A DNA stretch of 64,000 nucleotides from Falciphora oryzae (taxonomy: Eukaryota > Ascomycota > Sordariomycetes > Magnaporthales > Magnaporthaceae): assembly GCA_000733355.1 (NCBI GenBank), contig JNVV01000026.1, forward strand, positions 66,245 to 130,244, in the 5' to 3' direction. Of the stretch, positions 11,001-22,307 are shown one piece after another (position 1 is the stretch's first letter; the number at the start of each line of letters is the position of its first letter). The position numbers were made by a program, and so were the translations under genes. A model generated the notes under the pieces. The model did no database searches and was not told the origin of the DNA. It was given only the letters and a program-made list of their open reading frames with translations.

Positions 11001-14000
11001 GACGGCATCTGGCCACGCACACAGCCGGAACCTCCTAAAGGACCTGCCCACGTACCACTGGGACCATGAGAGGCTCTACTGGCACGAGTCCCGCACGACC
11101 CGAGCCCTGACCAACTCCAAGAACCCCCCACACCCCCTGCTCGGTACCAGAACGACCGAGGCCACCGAGCACGAGCTGCGGTGGAGGAACCTGCTCAAGC
11201 TGAGCGAGATGCCCTGGGTCCGCGGCCACCAGCTCCAGGGCCAGGTCGTCTACCCGGCGACAGCCTATCTAGCAACAGCCGTCGAGGCCGCCCGGTGCCT
11301 GGCACCCCCCGGCCAGAACATCGCCCTGATCGAGGTTCAGGACTTCAGCCTCGGGAAACCGCTCGTCTTCGGCGACGACGACCCGGGCATCGAGACCCTC
11401 TTCGTGTTGCACAACGCGGCCCGGGAGGGCGACTACAGCCACGTCGCCTCCTTCTCGTACCACGCCTCCACCAACGCCGAGGTGGAGCACATGTCGACCC
11501 ACGCGACCGGCCGCGTCCGCGTCACGCTGGGCGAGACGCACGCGCGCCGGCTGCCGTCCCGCAAGGGCGACCCCCCCAACCTCTCGCGGGTCACGCAGGG
11601 CCAGTTCTACTCCTTCCTGGAGCCGCTCGGCTACAGCTACAGCGGCGACTTCCGGACGCTGTCCTCGATCGAGCGCAGGCTCGACTACTCGTCCGCCACC
11701 ATCCCGGTGCCTCCCCAGGACCCCTCCTCCGAGCCGGCCAGCATGCTGCTCCACCCGGCCCTGCTCGACACGGCGCTGCAGGGGATCTTTCTAGCCTACT
11801 GCTTCCCCGGCGACGCCAGCCTCGAGCAGCTGCACGTGCCGACGGGCATCCGGAACGTCTGCGTCAACGTCGGGCTCTGCGAGCAGACGCTTCTCGCGAG
11901 CAGCAGCAGCACCGCGAGCAGCAGCGTGACGATGTGCGCGCACCTGACCGAGAACCCGCTGCGCTCGCGCCGGCTCCGCGGCGACGTCGACATCTACACC
12001 ACTCCCGATGGCGCCGGCCTCGTCCAGATGGAGGGCATCCAGGTGGTCGCCTTGGCCGAGCCCACGGCCGAAGCCGACAAGAAGATGTTCACCGAGCACC
12101 GCTGGGCCGTCCTGAACCCGAACTTGGACCTCGCCATGCGCGGCCACCGTGCCACCGACGAGGACCGCGAGTTCGCCGAGGTCATGGAGCGCGTCTGCCT
12201 CAACTACATGCAGCGCATCACCGCCATGTTCCCCGAAAGCGTCCGCGAGACCATGAACCTCGAGTGGCATTTCCAGTGTCTGTTTGAGTTCTACCATCAT
12301 GCCATCACCACCGCCGGGACGAGACAGTTCTCCCAGAGGACGTGGCTGGATGACACCCCGGAAGAGATCGCCGCCTTGAAAGCCAAGTAAGTTCGCTCTT
12401 CTCTCTCTGTCTCTTTGTCTCTCCTTTTTTCTTTCTTCTTTTTTTTTTTTTTTCTCTGTCAACACCGATATGATATGATGTCGGCTGCTGACCGACCAAA
12501 CTCTCGCACAGATGGTCCCACCGAGTCGAGCTCCAACTCGCCTGCGCCGTGGGAGACAACCTCCCCGCCGCCCTCCGCGGCGAGACGACGATCCTCGAGC
12601 ACATGACCAAGGACAGCCTGCTGGACCGCTTCTACGAGGCCGGCATGGGCCTCCGGGAGTTCACCCTCTTCCTCGGCCGCACCGTCAGGCAGATGGTGCA
12701 CCGGCACCCGCGCATGAAGATGCTCGAGATCGGCGCCGGCACGGGCGGCGCTACCAAGGTCATCATGAGCGAGATCGGCCGCGCCTTCGGCTCCTACACC
12801 TTCACCGACATCTCGACCAGCTTCTTCGAGGTCGCCCAGGAGGTCTTCTACGCCCTCGGCGACAAGATGATCTTCAAGCCGCTCGACTGCGAGAAGGACG
12901 TCGTGGCGCAGGGCTACGAGGAGCACTCGTACGACCTGGTGGTCGCCTCGCTGGTCCTCCACGCGACCACCAACCTCCGCCGGACCCTGCACAACGTGCG
13001 CCGGCTCCTGAAGCCGGGGGGGTATCTGATCATGCAGGAGATCACCAACAACGACGTGACCCGGGTAGGCTTCATGATGTCGGCCACGCCCGGCTGGTGG
13101 CTCGGCCAGGACGACGGCCGGCGCCTGTCGCCGTGCGTGTCGACGTTAGAGTGGCACCAGCTGTTCCTCGAGTGCGGCTTCTCGGGCGTCGACACGTCTA
13201 CGTCCGAGATCGACACCTACCCCTTCTCGCTGACCGACATGGTCACCATGGCCGTCGACGACCGCGTGTTGCTGCTCCGCGAGCCGCTCGCGTCCTTCGG
13301 CACCCAGGCCTCCGCCGCCGCCGCCGCCGCCGCCGTCGAGGAATGGGACCTGGTGCTCATTGGCGGCCAGAAGCTAGGCACGAGCCAGCTCATCAGCCAG
13401 ATCGTCCGGCTGGTGCAGCCGTTTGGTGTGAAGCATACCGTCTTCGGCACCCTTGGAGACGTGGCTGCCGCCAAGACGTCGCCCAACAGCGCCATACTGT
13501 GTCTGGCGGAGCTGGACGACCCCGTCTTCCGCAATTTCTCGGAATCGACGCTCCAGGGGATGCAGCGCCTGTTCGAGACGCAGGGAACCATTCTCTGGGT
13601 CACGCAGGGCTCCAGAGCCGACGAGCCGTACATGAACATGTCGGTCGGCCTCATCCGGGTCGTGCTGCTCGAAAACCCCGACCTGACGGTGCAAGTCCTC
13701 GACCTGGACGGCGCCGCCAAGGTCGATGCGCGACGCCTCCTGGAGTCGCTCCTCCGTCTGCGCTATGGCGCCACGTGGGAAAGGGAGGGAGTCATGGACA
13801 AGATGTTGTGGACACAGGAGCACGAGATTGCCCTCGATGGCGACGAGCTCCTGGTTTCTCGTGTCTATCACGACAACGCTCCCAACGACCGCTACAATGC
13901 GTCCAGGCGAACCATATACGAGGACATGGACCCGCAGACGACCCCCCTCAGCCTCTCGATCGGGTCCTCCAAGCCGCATCTCGTTCACGAAACCTCGCTC

Positions 14001-16095
14001 CGAGACCGAATGTCCAACCTGCAGGCTGCGGCTGACGACTCGCATGTTCTGATCAAGGTCAGCCACTCTCTCTTGACACCCTTGCTCGCACCGCCTCTCC
14101 AGCCGTCATACCTACTCTTGGGTACTGCCAGCACGGCGCCGGCCAAGACCATTGTATCCATCGCGTCCAACAACGGCTCGTATGCTCTGGTCCCTCGGGA
14201 GAGCGCTGTCGAGGTCGACGTGCCCGCAGGAAACGAGTCCCAGTTCCTATCCCAGCTGGTCAATCTTCTGGGTGTCGAGAACCTGCTGTCCATCTGTCGG
14301 AGAGACTCCGCTCTACTCATCCACCAACCCCCCCAGGAGATGGCATCCAGCATCGTCGCGGCTGCGGCCTCCCGCAACGTGACCGTCTTCTTCACCACCT
14401 CGTCTGCGCCAGCCACAGACGACGACGGCCCGTGGATCGCCATCGACTCGTACGCTCAAAGGCGAGAGATCCGGTCACTGCTGCCCCCCGACGTCACCGT
14501 ATTCATCGACGGCTCCAAGGACGCCCCGGGCAGGCGACTGGGCGCAACGATATCCTCCTCCCTTCCCGACTCGTGCCTCCGGACAACCCTCACGGGGATC
14601 CACGAGCTCCAGCACGCCCGAGATTTCACCGCCGCCGATCTGCGCGCGAGACTCGACAGCGTGGTGCAGTCGGCACTCAAGAACACAACAATATCCGATG
14701 ACTCGGGCTCCTTGCCGTCCATCACGCTGGATCAGTTGCTGGCCGGTGGATCCGAAGTCGACGTGGGCGCACCCGCCGTCTTGGACTGGGGCAGCGGCTC
14801 CTCCCCGGCCAAGGTTCCCGTGCAGGTTCCCACAGTCGAGAGCCTCGTCCGCTTCCAGAGCGACAAGACATATGTCATGTTTGGTCTGACGAGCGACCTG
14901 GCGCAGTCGACCTGCAACTGGATGGCGTCGCACGGCGCCCGAAACATCGTGCTCACAAGCCGCAACCCCAAGGTGGATGAGAGGTGGGTCAAGCTCATGA
15001 AAGACGCTAGCGTGAGGCTGGAGGTGTTTGCAAAGTAAGTTGCTTTCCCGAGCTCGAAGAAGAGCAAGAGTAGGTACCTACCTATCCATCCACAGAAGAA
15101 ACTGACAACACCATGGATGAAAAGTGACATCACCGACAAGGCCGCCCTCTCCTCGCTCGTGGCCCACATCCGCCGGACCTTCCCCCCAATCGCCGGCGTC
15201 GCCCACGGCGCCATGGTCCTCGACGACACCATGTTTTCCGTGATGCCGCTCGAGAAGATGACCAAGGTCCTGCGGCCCAAGGTCCTCGGCGCCATCCACC
15301 TGGACGCCCTCTTCGGCCCCGACGCCGGGCTCGACTTCTTCGTCTTCTTCTCCTCGGCCGTCACCATCGCCGGCAACCGCGGGCAGTCGGCCTACAGCGC
15401 CGCCAACTCGTTCATGACGGCGCTGGCCCACAAGCGGAGGCGGCGCGGCCTCGCCGCGTCCATCCTCCACATCGGCGCCGTCATGGGCGTTGGCTACGTC
15501 AACCGCAACTGGATGGCCGCCCTGCACGAGACCGCCCGGGTCGGCTTCCAGCTGCTCTCCGAGCGCGAGTTCCACCTCTGCTTCGGCGAGGCCGTCCTGG
15601 CGTCGCACCCGCGCTCGGCCCGGAACCCCGAGCTCATGACGGCGCTGCGGACGTCGGGCCTGGCCGGTGTCAAGACCCGCTGGCCCAAGTTCCCCCGCTT
15701 CCAAACCTGCCTGCGGGCCGATGACGGGGCCGCCGGCAGGATGGCGACCAAGAGGGCGGCGGCGGACGTGTCTGTCAAGACGCGGCTGGCCGAGGCCACC
15801 ACGGACGAAGAGGTTCACGATATTGTACAGGGTAAGAGATTCTTTTGTCCTTCGTGTGCATTGCAGATCAGAACTGACCTTCTCCAGACGGTTTCATCCG
15901 CAAGCTCCGCGTCATTCTCCAGATTCCAGCCGACAAGGAAGCCTCCCAGGTCCTGGCCTCGCCAATCGACGACCTCGGCGTCGACTCCCTGGTCGCCGTC
16001 GAGATCCGCTCCTGGTTCCTCAAGGAGCTCGACGCCGAAGTCCCCGTGTTCAAGATCCTGTCCGGCGGCCTGGTCCGAGAGCTGCTCGAGCACGC
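8061..16095 (+). other. PKS module of the megasynthase: active-site map
   Basis: KS triad: C189 (DTACSSS), H328 (EAHGTGT, exon 2) and H372 (IGHTEGT). AT: GHSSGE at 661-666, nucleophile S663. DH: H1001 in [10 protein letters not shown] and D1181 in LLDTALQ, both intact. C-methyltransferase: SAM motif LEIGAGTGG at 1458-1466. The region 1600-2160 has no NADPH-binding glycine motif, so the enoyl reductase is absent or vestigial. KR: Y2318 (SAYSAAN) is present, but the nucleotide-binding loop reads GLTSDLAQ at 2178-2185, with S and A where two glycines are usual. ACP: phosphopantetheine serine S2497 in GVDSL. Confidence 0.88.
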
Positions 16096-19000
16096 CGTGG
16101 CGAACATGCCTGCCCGCAAGGCGCCTGGGGAGGCGAGTGCCGAGGCAGCGGGGCGCCCGGGTTCGGCTGCGCCGACGACACCAGATACCGCTGCTTCGAC
16201 GGGAACCTCGCAGACCGTCAGCGCGGACTCGTCCAGCTCAAGCCACTCGGACGACGAGCAAGACAAGCAAGAAACGTCGTCCGCCACGTCCACCTCGGTC
16301 GAAGGCTCCGGCGAGGTGCCCAAACCGCGCTTTGACAAGGTCCTGCCGATATCCCCTAGCCAGTCCCGCTTCTGGTTCCAGAAGCACCTCATGGAGGACC
16401 AGACAACCGCAAACAGCACCATCTGCGTCGTGATCAGCGGCGCCATCCGGCTCGGCAGCCTCGAGAGCGCAGTCCGGCAGGTCGCGGTGCGTCACGAGTC
16501 GTTCCGGACCTCCTTCTTCGTCGACGAGACCACCCAGAAGCCCGTGCAGGCCATCTCGCCGACGTCGGGTCTGCGCCTCGAAACGATGCTTGTCGCCGAC
16601 GAGTCACGCGTCGAAGACGAACTCGAAAGGCTCAAGAACCACGTCTATGATATCGAACACGGCGAATGCATGCGCATCAGCCACCTAGGTCTGACTCCCA
16701 CCAAGAGCTACCTTCTCATCGGAGCCCATCACATCATCATGGATGGCGTCGGCTTGGAGGTCCTTTTAGACGACCTGCAGAAAGCCTACAACGGCCAAGA
16801 CATCGTCACCGAGCCGGTCTACCAGTACTCGACCTACTCCGAGAAGCTGCGCGAGGGCTTGGCATCGGGCGCCCTGCGGGGGGAGATGGAGTACTGGCGG
16901 TCGGAATTCGCAGAACCGCCCTCGCCCCTCCCTCTGCTCCCCTTCTCGGCGGCCACGAGCCGCACGCCTCTCACGGCATACGGGCACAGGTCGGTGAGCC
17001 GCGCCATCGGCTCCCAGCTCGGGGCGCAGATCCGAGACGCCTGCCGCAAGCTGCGGGCAAACGTGTTCCACTTCCACCTCGGCGTGCTCCAGGTGCTCCT
17101 GTTCAAGACCTTCGGCGACGGCGACGTCTGCGTCGGCATGGCCGACGCCAACCGCCGGGACGACCGGGTCGCCAAGAGCATCGGCATGTATCTGAACCTC
17201 CTGCCGCTCCGGTTCCGTCTGGACAACCGGCAGTCGTTCGAAGAGGTGCTCAAGGACACGCGCAAGAAGGTCTATCTCGCCATGGCCAACTCGAAGCTGC
17301 CGTTCGACATCCTGCTCGACAGCGTAAGCTGCGAGAGGTCCCCGGCCGTCAGTCCCCTGTTCCAAGCATTCATCAACTACCGCCAAGGCGTCAGTGAGAA
17401 GAGACGGTTCGAAAGTGCCCAGGTCGAAATCAAGGCCATGGAGCTTCCGAGATCCGCCTATGATATCTCCCTAGACATCATCGAGAACCCGGGAGGTGAG
17501 ACTCGCGTCACTTTTATGGTGCAGGAGAGTCTGTACTCTGGCAGCGATGCAGCTCGGTTGCTGGACATGTACTTCGCCCTCCTGAGCGACTTATCTCGGT
17601 CTTGCCAGCAGGAGCTCCAGCAGGTGTCGTTGTTCTCAAAGCAGGATGTCAGCGACGCAATCCAAATTGGAAAAGGTAAATAAATCGCTATTCCCCAAGG
17701 CGTCCATCCACCTACATCCGTAACCTCGGCCAAAAGAATGGAATACCTTGCTCACAGATGTTGCAGGTCCCGTAATGCCTTCAAAGTGGCCCGAGAGTCT
17801 CGCGCACCGCGTCGACGACATAATTGCCAAGTACCCGGACGAGACGTCAATCAAAGACTGCAACGGCAAATCGTGGACGTACCGACAGCTCGATGCACAG
17901 GTCGAAAGGATCTCTTCGGCCCTGCTCACGGCAAATACGAAACCTGGGTCGGTTGTGGGCGTCTATCAGGAGGCGTCTCCGCACTTTGTCTCCTGTCTGC
18001 TTGCCATCCTGCGAGTCGGCGCCGTCGCGGTGCCCCTGGACTTCAACATTCCGCCCGCGAGGCTCCGCATCATGATCCAGGAGTCTAAATGCTCTGCGCT
18101 GCTCGCCAACGCCACGACGGCTGCCCTGACCGGAGACCTGGGTCTTTCACCAACCGTCACCGTTCTGGATATTCTCCATCTCCCGGACGGAACGCCGGTC
18201 CGACGTCCCGCTACCGCCGCCCGAGCCGGCGACCCAGCGACGGTCCTCTTCACCAGCGGCACCTCGGGCGTCCCGAAGGGCGTGCTCTTGTCCCACGGCA
18301 GCTTGCGGAACCACGTCGAGGCCTTGGTGCACACGCACGGGTTCGGACGCGAGACCGTCTTGCAGCAGAGTTCGGTGGGCTTTGACATGTCCCTGAACCA
18401 GATTTTCGTGGCGCTCGCCAACGGGGGGACGCTGGTCATCGTTCCCGAGGCCCTCCGCAAAGACCCTGTTGCGGTGGCCAAGATTGTGTGGGAAGAGAAC
18501 ATCACATATACCAGCGCAACCCCGTCCGAGTATCTCGCCTGGCTCCGTCACGGCGCGACGAGCCTCTTCCAGAGCAGGCACTGGACATATGCCGCGGCTG
18601 GCGGTGAGAAGTTCTCGTCCGAGTTGCTGCAGGGCTTCCGCCAGATTAGCGACCGCTTCGGGCGCAAGTTCCGCTTCTTCAATGCCTACGGCCCGACCGA
18701 ATGCTCCATGTCTGCAAGCGAATTGGATCTCAGCCAACACGACCACGCAGGCCCGCAGATACCAGCCGGTAGGACCCTTCCGAACTACAGCGTCTACATC
18801 ATGGACCAGCACCAAAACGTCCTGCCTGTCGGGTGGTCTGGGGAAGTCTGCATTGCCGGCGCAGGTGTCGCCATAGACTACATCAACAATGCCGACGAGT
18901 CGCGAAAGAAGTTCCTGAAAGACCCTCTGCCGTCGTCGGTGGCTGTTCAGAACGGGTGGACCAGGATGTACCGAACTGGAGATAAAGGCGTCATCCGACC

Positions 19001-20720
19001 TGACGGCACCTTGGAGATCGTCGGCCGCATCGAGGGGGACACGCAGATCAAGCTCAGAGGCCTGCGCATCGAGCTGCAAGATGTCGAGCAGTCCATCCTG
19101 GACACGGCTAAGGGACGGGTCAAGGCGGCGGTAGTCACACCTCGCGGAGACCCACCCATTCTCGTTGCGCATGCGGTGCTGTCGCCAGACGCCACGGCCG
19201 AGAACGGGGCCGACTTCCTCCACCAGCTCGCCGCCTCCCTGCCCCTGCCGCAATACATGCGCCCAACGGCCATTATCCCCATTCCCTCGATGCCACTGAC
19301 TGCATCCGGCAAAGTCGACAGGAAGGCCCTCCAGCGACTCGCCCTTTCCAGCAGCATATCGCGGGGACCCGAATCGGCACGAGAGCTGACCGAGAGGGAG
19401 TCCGAGCTGGCTCGGGTCTGGCGAGACACGCTGCCACAGCAGATGCAGGAGGTGCACCGCATTGACACCGCATCCGACTTTTTCCACGTCGGCGGCAACT
19501 CGATGCTGCTTATCGAGCTGCGGCAGCTCGTCAATGAGAGATTCCAAACCAGCGTCCCCCTCATAAAGCTGTTTGAGAACAGCACGCTGGCCGCCATGGC
19601 GACCGCGATCCAGGATATCTCGTCGGACACCGATGCGGCGATCGACTGGGAGGCCGAGACGACGGTCCCGGAAGACCTTGCCGGGGTGCGCACAGAACCA
19701 GAGCAGAGAGTGCGAGACCACGGGTCGCCCAAGACCGTGGTGATCAGCGGCGCGATCGGCCTTCTGGGCAGCTCCCTCGTCCGGCTCCTGGTCGAATCCC
19801 CCGAGGTCGGCACGATCCACTGCATCGCCGTTCGCGACACCAGCAAGCTGGCCAAGTTCGCGCGCTCCCCCAAGGTCGTGCTGCACAAGGGCGACCTGAC
19901 CCTGGCCCGCTGCGGGCTCTCCGAGGCCGAGATGGCGTCCCTTGCGGGCTCTGCCGACGCCGTCATCCACAGCGGCGCCGACGTGTCCTTCCTCAAGACG
20001 TATGGCTCCCTCCGCGCCGCCAACCTGTCCTCCACCAAGGAGCTCGTGCGGCTCGCGTCGCGTCGCCGCATCCCGCTCCACTTCGTCTCGACGGCCACGG
20101 TCGGCAAGTTCAACAAGTCGGACACGCTGGCTCCGGAGTCGGTGGCGCCCTTCCCGCCCGACCTACGAGGCGGCGGGGGCAGCGCCGCCAGGCTCGCCAA
20201 CGGCTACGCGGCGTCCAAGTGGGCCAGCGAGGTGTTCCTGGAGAAGGCGAGCCGGCAGCTCCCGGGCCTCCCGGTCTTCATCCACCGGCCCTCGGCCATC
20301 ATGGGCGCCGAGGCCGGCGACGACGTGCTGTCGAGTCTGCTCGAGTACGGGTCGATCATCCAGGCGCTACCGGACTCGAGCCGCTGGACCGGCTTTGTCG
20401 ACCTCGTGTCCCTCGACAACGCCGCCGCCGGCATCGCGCGGTCGGTCCTGCGCAGCTGCAACGTCGACGCCGACGCCGGCGATGCCAGAGTAGAGTACCT
20501 GCACCACGCCGGCGACCAGGTCATCCATGTGCAGCGCATCCGGGACCTGCTGAGCGGCGACGGCGGCGTCTTCGACCTGCGGTCGCTGCCCATGGGGGAG
20601 TGGGTCGACAGGGCCGTGCGGAGTGGCATGAATCCGCTGGTGGGGGAGTTTTTGCGCTATGCTGATGAGGGCCGCGGCCTGCAGATTGGGCAGAAGCTGC
20701 TGTTGCGCAAGGAGGATTAG
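8061..20720 (+). CDS. Hybrid PKS-NRPS megasynthase (7 exons, 4,043 aa)
   Basis: Exons: 8061-8997, 9066-9142, 9241-12386, 12512-15034, 15125-15831, 15888-17675, 17767-20720. All introns are GT-AG, phases agree, and conserved motifs are rebuilt across each junction. Domain order is KS (about 15-455), AT (565-885), DH (969-1275), C-methyltransferase (1410-1600), a linker without a usable enoyl reductase, KR (2165-2345), ACP (2465-2540), C (2612-3040), A (3075-3560), PCP (3600-3670), and terminal R (3714-4043). The length is normal for fungal PKS-NRPSs. The enzyme should build a C-methylated polyketide, amidate it with one amino acid and release it reductively or by Dieckmann cyclisation. The start has good context (GCCATGG). 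It is divergent from a membrane protein gene and convergent with regulator 2. No RIP damage is seen, so it looks functional. Product and amino acid are not predictable here. Confidence 0.93.
16331..19650 (+). other. NRPS module of the megasynthase: C-A-PCP
   Basis: The condensation domain keeps HHIIMDG at 2744-2750 (H2745 and D2749 are the usual key residues). The adenylation domain shows A3 [13 protein letters not shown] (3220-3232), A5 NAYGPTE (3365-3371), YRTGD, and [10 protein letters not shown] rough reading of the substrate-pocket code gives D, M, N, then small residues, which I cannot tie to a named amino acid. The carrier serine is S3638 in GGNSMLL. Intron 6 (17676-17766) splits the C-A linker; a second in-frame AG acceptor ends at 17757. 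Confidence 0.85.
19729..20717 (+). other. Terminal reductase (R or Dieckmann-type) domain
   Basis: A short-chain-dehydrogenase fold is indicated by the NADPH loop GAIGLLG at 3721-3727, FVST with S3834, and the YxxxK pair Y3873/K3877 (GYAASK). The catalytic set is complete. Known tetramate-forming R* domains often have substitutions here, so reductive release to an aldehyde, followed by pyrrolinone formation, is favoured. Both outcomes remain possible. Confidence 0.75.
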
Positions 20721-20789
20721 CAGGGGGCCGATTGGAAGAACCACCAGCCAAAATAGTTCGGTGTTGGAGGCTAAAAGGCGTAAGGCACA

Positions 20790-20820
<31 letters not shown>

Positions 20821-21089
20821 GGCAATGGTAAATTTCTAGTTTTTCCCTTTTTCGTCGTTGTCGTTCTTGTTCCTTGTTGGTTTTCCTTGTTTTTCGACAA
20901 TGATGATGGTCCAGGGAATGGAGTGGTGGTGCCGCATGGACTGGTTGACTGGTTCCTCTTCGCAATTTGCGCCAGTTGGTTTTGAGTGACTTGTCAGGTT
21001 GGGGTTACCTATGTACGGAGGCTAAAATCGCAGGACAGAAGTAGCGCAGGAAGATGAAGGCGCCGACGGCGGCGTACTTCAGAGCAAGT
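20721..21089. other. Convergent intergenic region with long T tract
   Basis: This lies between the stop codons of the PKS-NRPS (+) and regulator 2 (-). It holds a 27-nt T run (20794-20820) and probably both 3' UTRs and polyadenylation signals. No gene is seen. Confidence 0.6.
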
Positions 21090-22307
21090 CTAGATCCTCT
21101 CCAACGACTCCTGAATACTCGCTCGTATCGACTCTACGTACGTCTTGGTACCCCGCCGTGACTTGACATCCTCCTGTGCCATGACAGCATAAAACAACCG
21201 TGCTCGATCCGCACGAGAGAAGATGCCCGGAGGGGCGGCCGCCGTGTGCGAGACAGCCGCGTCGCCCGAGAGGCAGTATTCGGGCGGGATCCCCACGCAG
21301 CGCTCCAGGGTCCGCACCTGGTCCTGGACGGCGTCGAGTATGCCTGTGGCATACGACTTGAGCGGCATGTCCTGAAGCGATGAGACGCCGCCGATGCGGA
21401 GTACCGACTTGACCTTGACCGACTTGAACGTATCCGGCGGCAGCTGGCAGAGGCATTTGAAGAGGCTGTGGAACAGGGAGTCGCTGAGCCGCATGAAGGC
21501 GAGGTAGCTCGAGAGAGCCAGGAGCACGACCTCGGTGCTGAGCGTATCCGCATCCTCGGCGGTCTGTATGAGCATTTCGGGTGCGAAGTAGGGCGGGACG
21601 AGCTGGTTGTGGGGATACGAGCCCTTGGAGACCGTTGGCCGAGCCGCCGCCGTTAGGTTCTGGAGAATGTCGATCAACTCCTTGCTGCACGAAAGGAGTA
21701 GCGCAGCCGGATTCTCGACCTCTGGAGAACCCTCTTCCTCGCCTTTGCAGCCCTGCAGGACTTTAAGAGGGTCCGAGAATTGTGCTTCCATCGCCGTAAT
21801 GCGCCGGTCCATGTCCTCTCGAAACCGCATCAGCGAGCTTGCTGCACTGAAGCATTCATGCTGTAGCAGAGGAGGACTTTGGGGGTAAAGGTCCCCGCAC
21901 GAACCAAGGAGTGGATCGATATTCAGATCGAGCACAGTGTTAGAGTCCGGGCCCATATGAAGTAAGGCGTTGAGTTCATCATCTGCACTCAGTAGCCCCT
22001 GAAGGTGCGATGGGCCGTTCAGATGATCCACCAGTGCAAGGATATCTTGGCCCGGCGAGGACACGTCGGCAGGGCTCGCTGCCGGGGTTCTAGGGGTGTT
22101 GTTGTCGGCCTCGGCGAGACGCGGCCTGCGCGGTCTTCCGGGGTGGCCGGAGGCGCCTGTCGCGCATCGCGCGCCGATGTGGGAGCAGCGCGCACACGGC
22201 GCCGTGCTGTTTGGGGGTCGAAGGCACCGCACCCGCTTCACTCTGCACTGGTCGCAGGCAGAACGCTTGACTGCCGCAGTCTTGTGTGTATCTGTCTTAT
22301 CATCCAT
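21090..22307 (-). CDS. Zn2Cys6 transcription factor (regulator 2)
   Basis: This 405-aa protein has a Zn2Cys6 cluster at residues 18-48 (C18, C21, C28, C38, C41, C48), with the same C-X2-C-X6-C-X9-C-X2-C-X6-C spacing as regulator 1, followed by a GRPRRPR basic linker. The C-terminal half (from about 180) is helical, with ALLLSCSKELIDIL and LSTEVVLLALSSYLAFMRLSDSLF, resembling AflR-family regulators of fungal clusters. ATG 22307 (MDDKTDTHK) is preferred; the open frame upstream lacks conserved features. It is transcribed toward the synthase and marks the right edge of the locus. Having two regulators of the same class flank one synthase suggests either joint control or cross-talk with another cluster. 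Confidence 0.85.
   Translation of the reverse strand: MDDKTDTHKTAAVKRSACDQCRVKRVRCLRPPNSTAPCARCSHIGARCATGASGHPGRPRRPRLAEADNNTPRTPAASPADVSSPGQDILALVDHLNGPSHLQGLLSADDELNALLHMGPDSNTVLDLNIDPLLGSCGDLYPQSPPLLQHECFSAASSLMRFREDMDRRITAMEAQFSDPLKVLQGCKGEEEGSPEVENPAALLLSCSKELIDILQNLTAAARPTVSKGSYPHNQLVPPYFAPEMLIQTAEDADTLSTEVVLLALSSYLAFMRLSDSLFHSLFKCLCQLPPDTFKSVKVKSVLRIGGVSSLQDMPLKSYATGILDAVQDQVRTLERCVGIPPEYCLSGDAAVSHTAAAPPGIFSRADRARLFYAVMAQEDVKSRRGTKTYVESIRASIQESLERI

Noticed and set aside
13330..14870. Enoyl reductase domain in the synthase
   Set aside because: The stretch has the right place and length, but no glycine-rich NADPH motif or other ER signature is visible, so I treat it as absent or vestigial.
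18147..20081. Long open frame (644 codons) on the minus strand
   Set aside because: It lies opposite the A, PCP and R domains of the synthase in GC-rich DNA. It has no domain resemblance and arises from codon bias of the real gene. The same applies to minus-strand frames at 7836-9005, 9502-11022 and 15078-15818.
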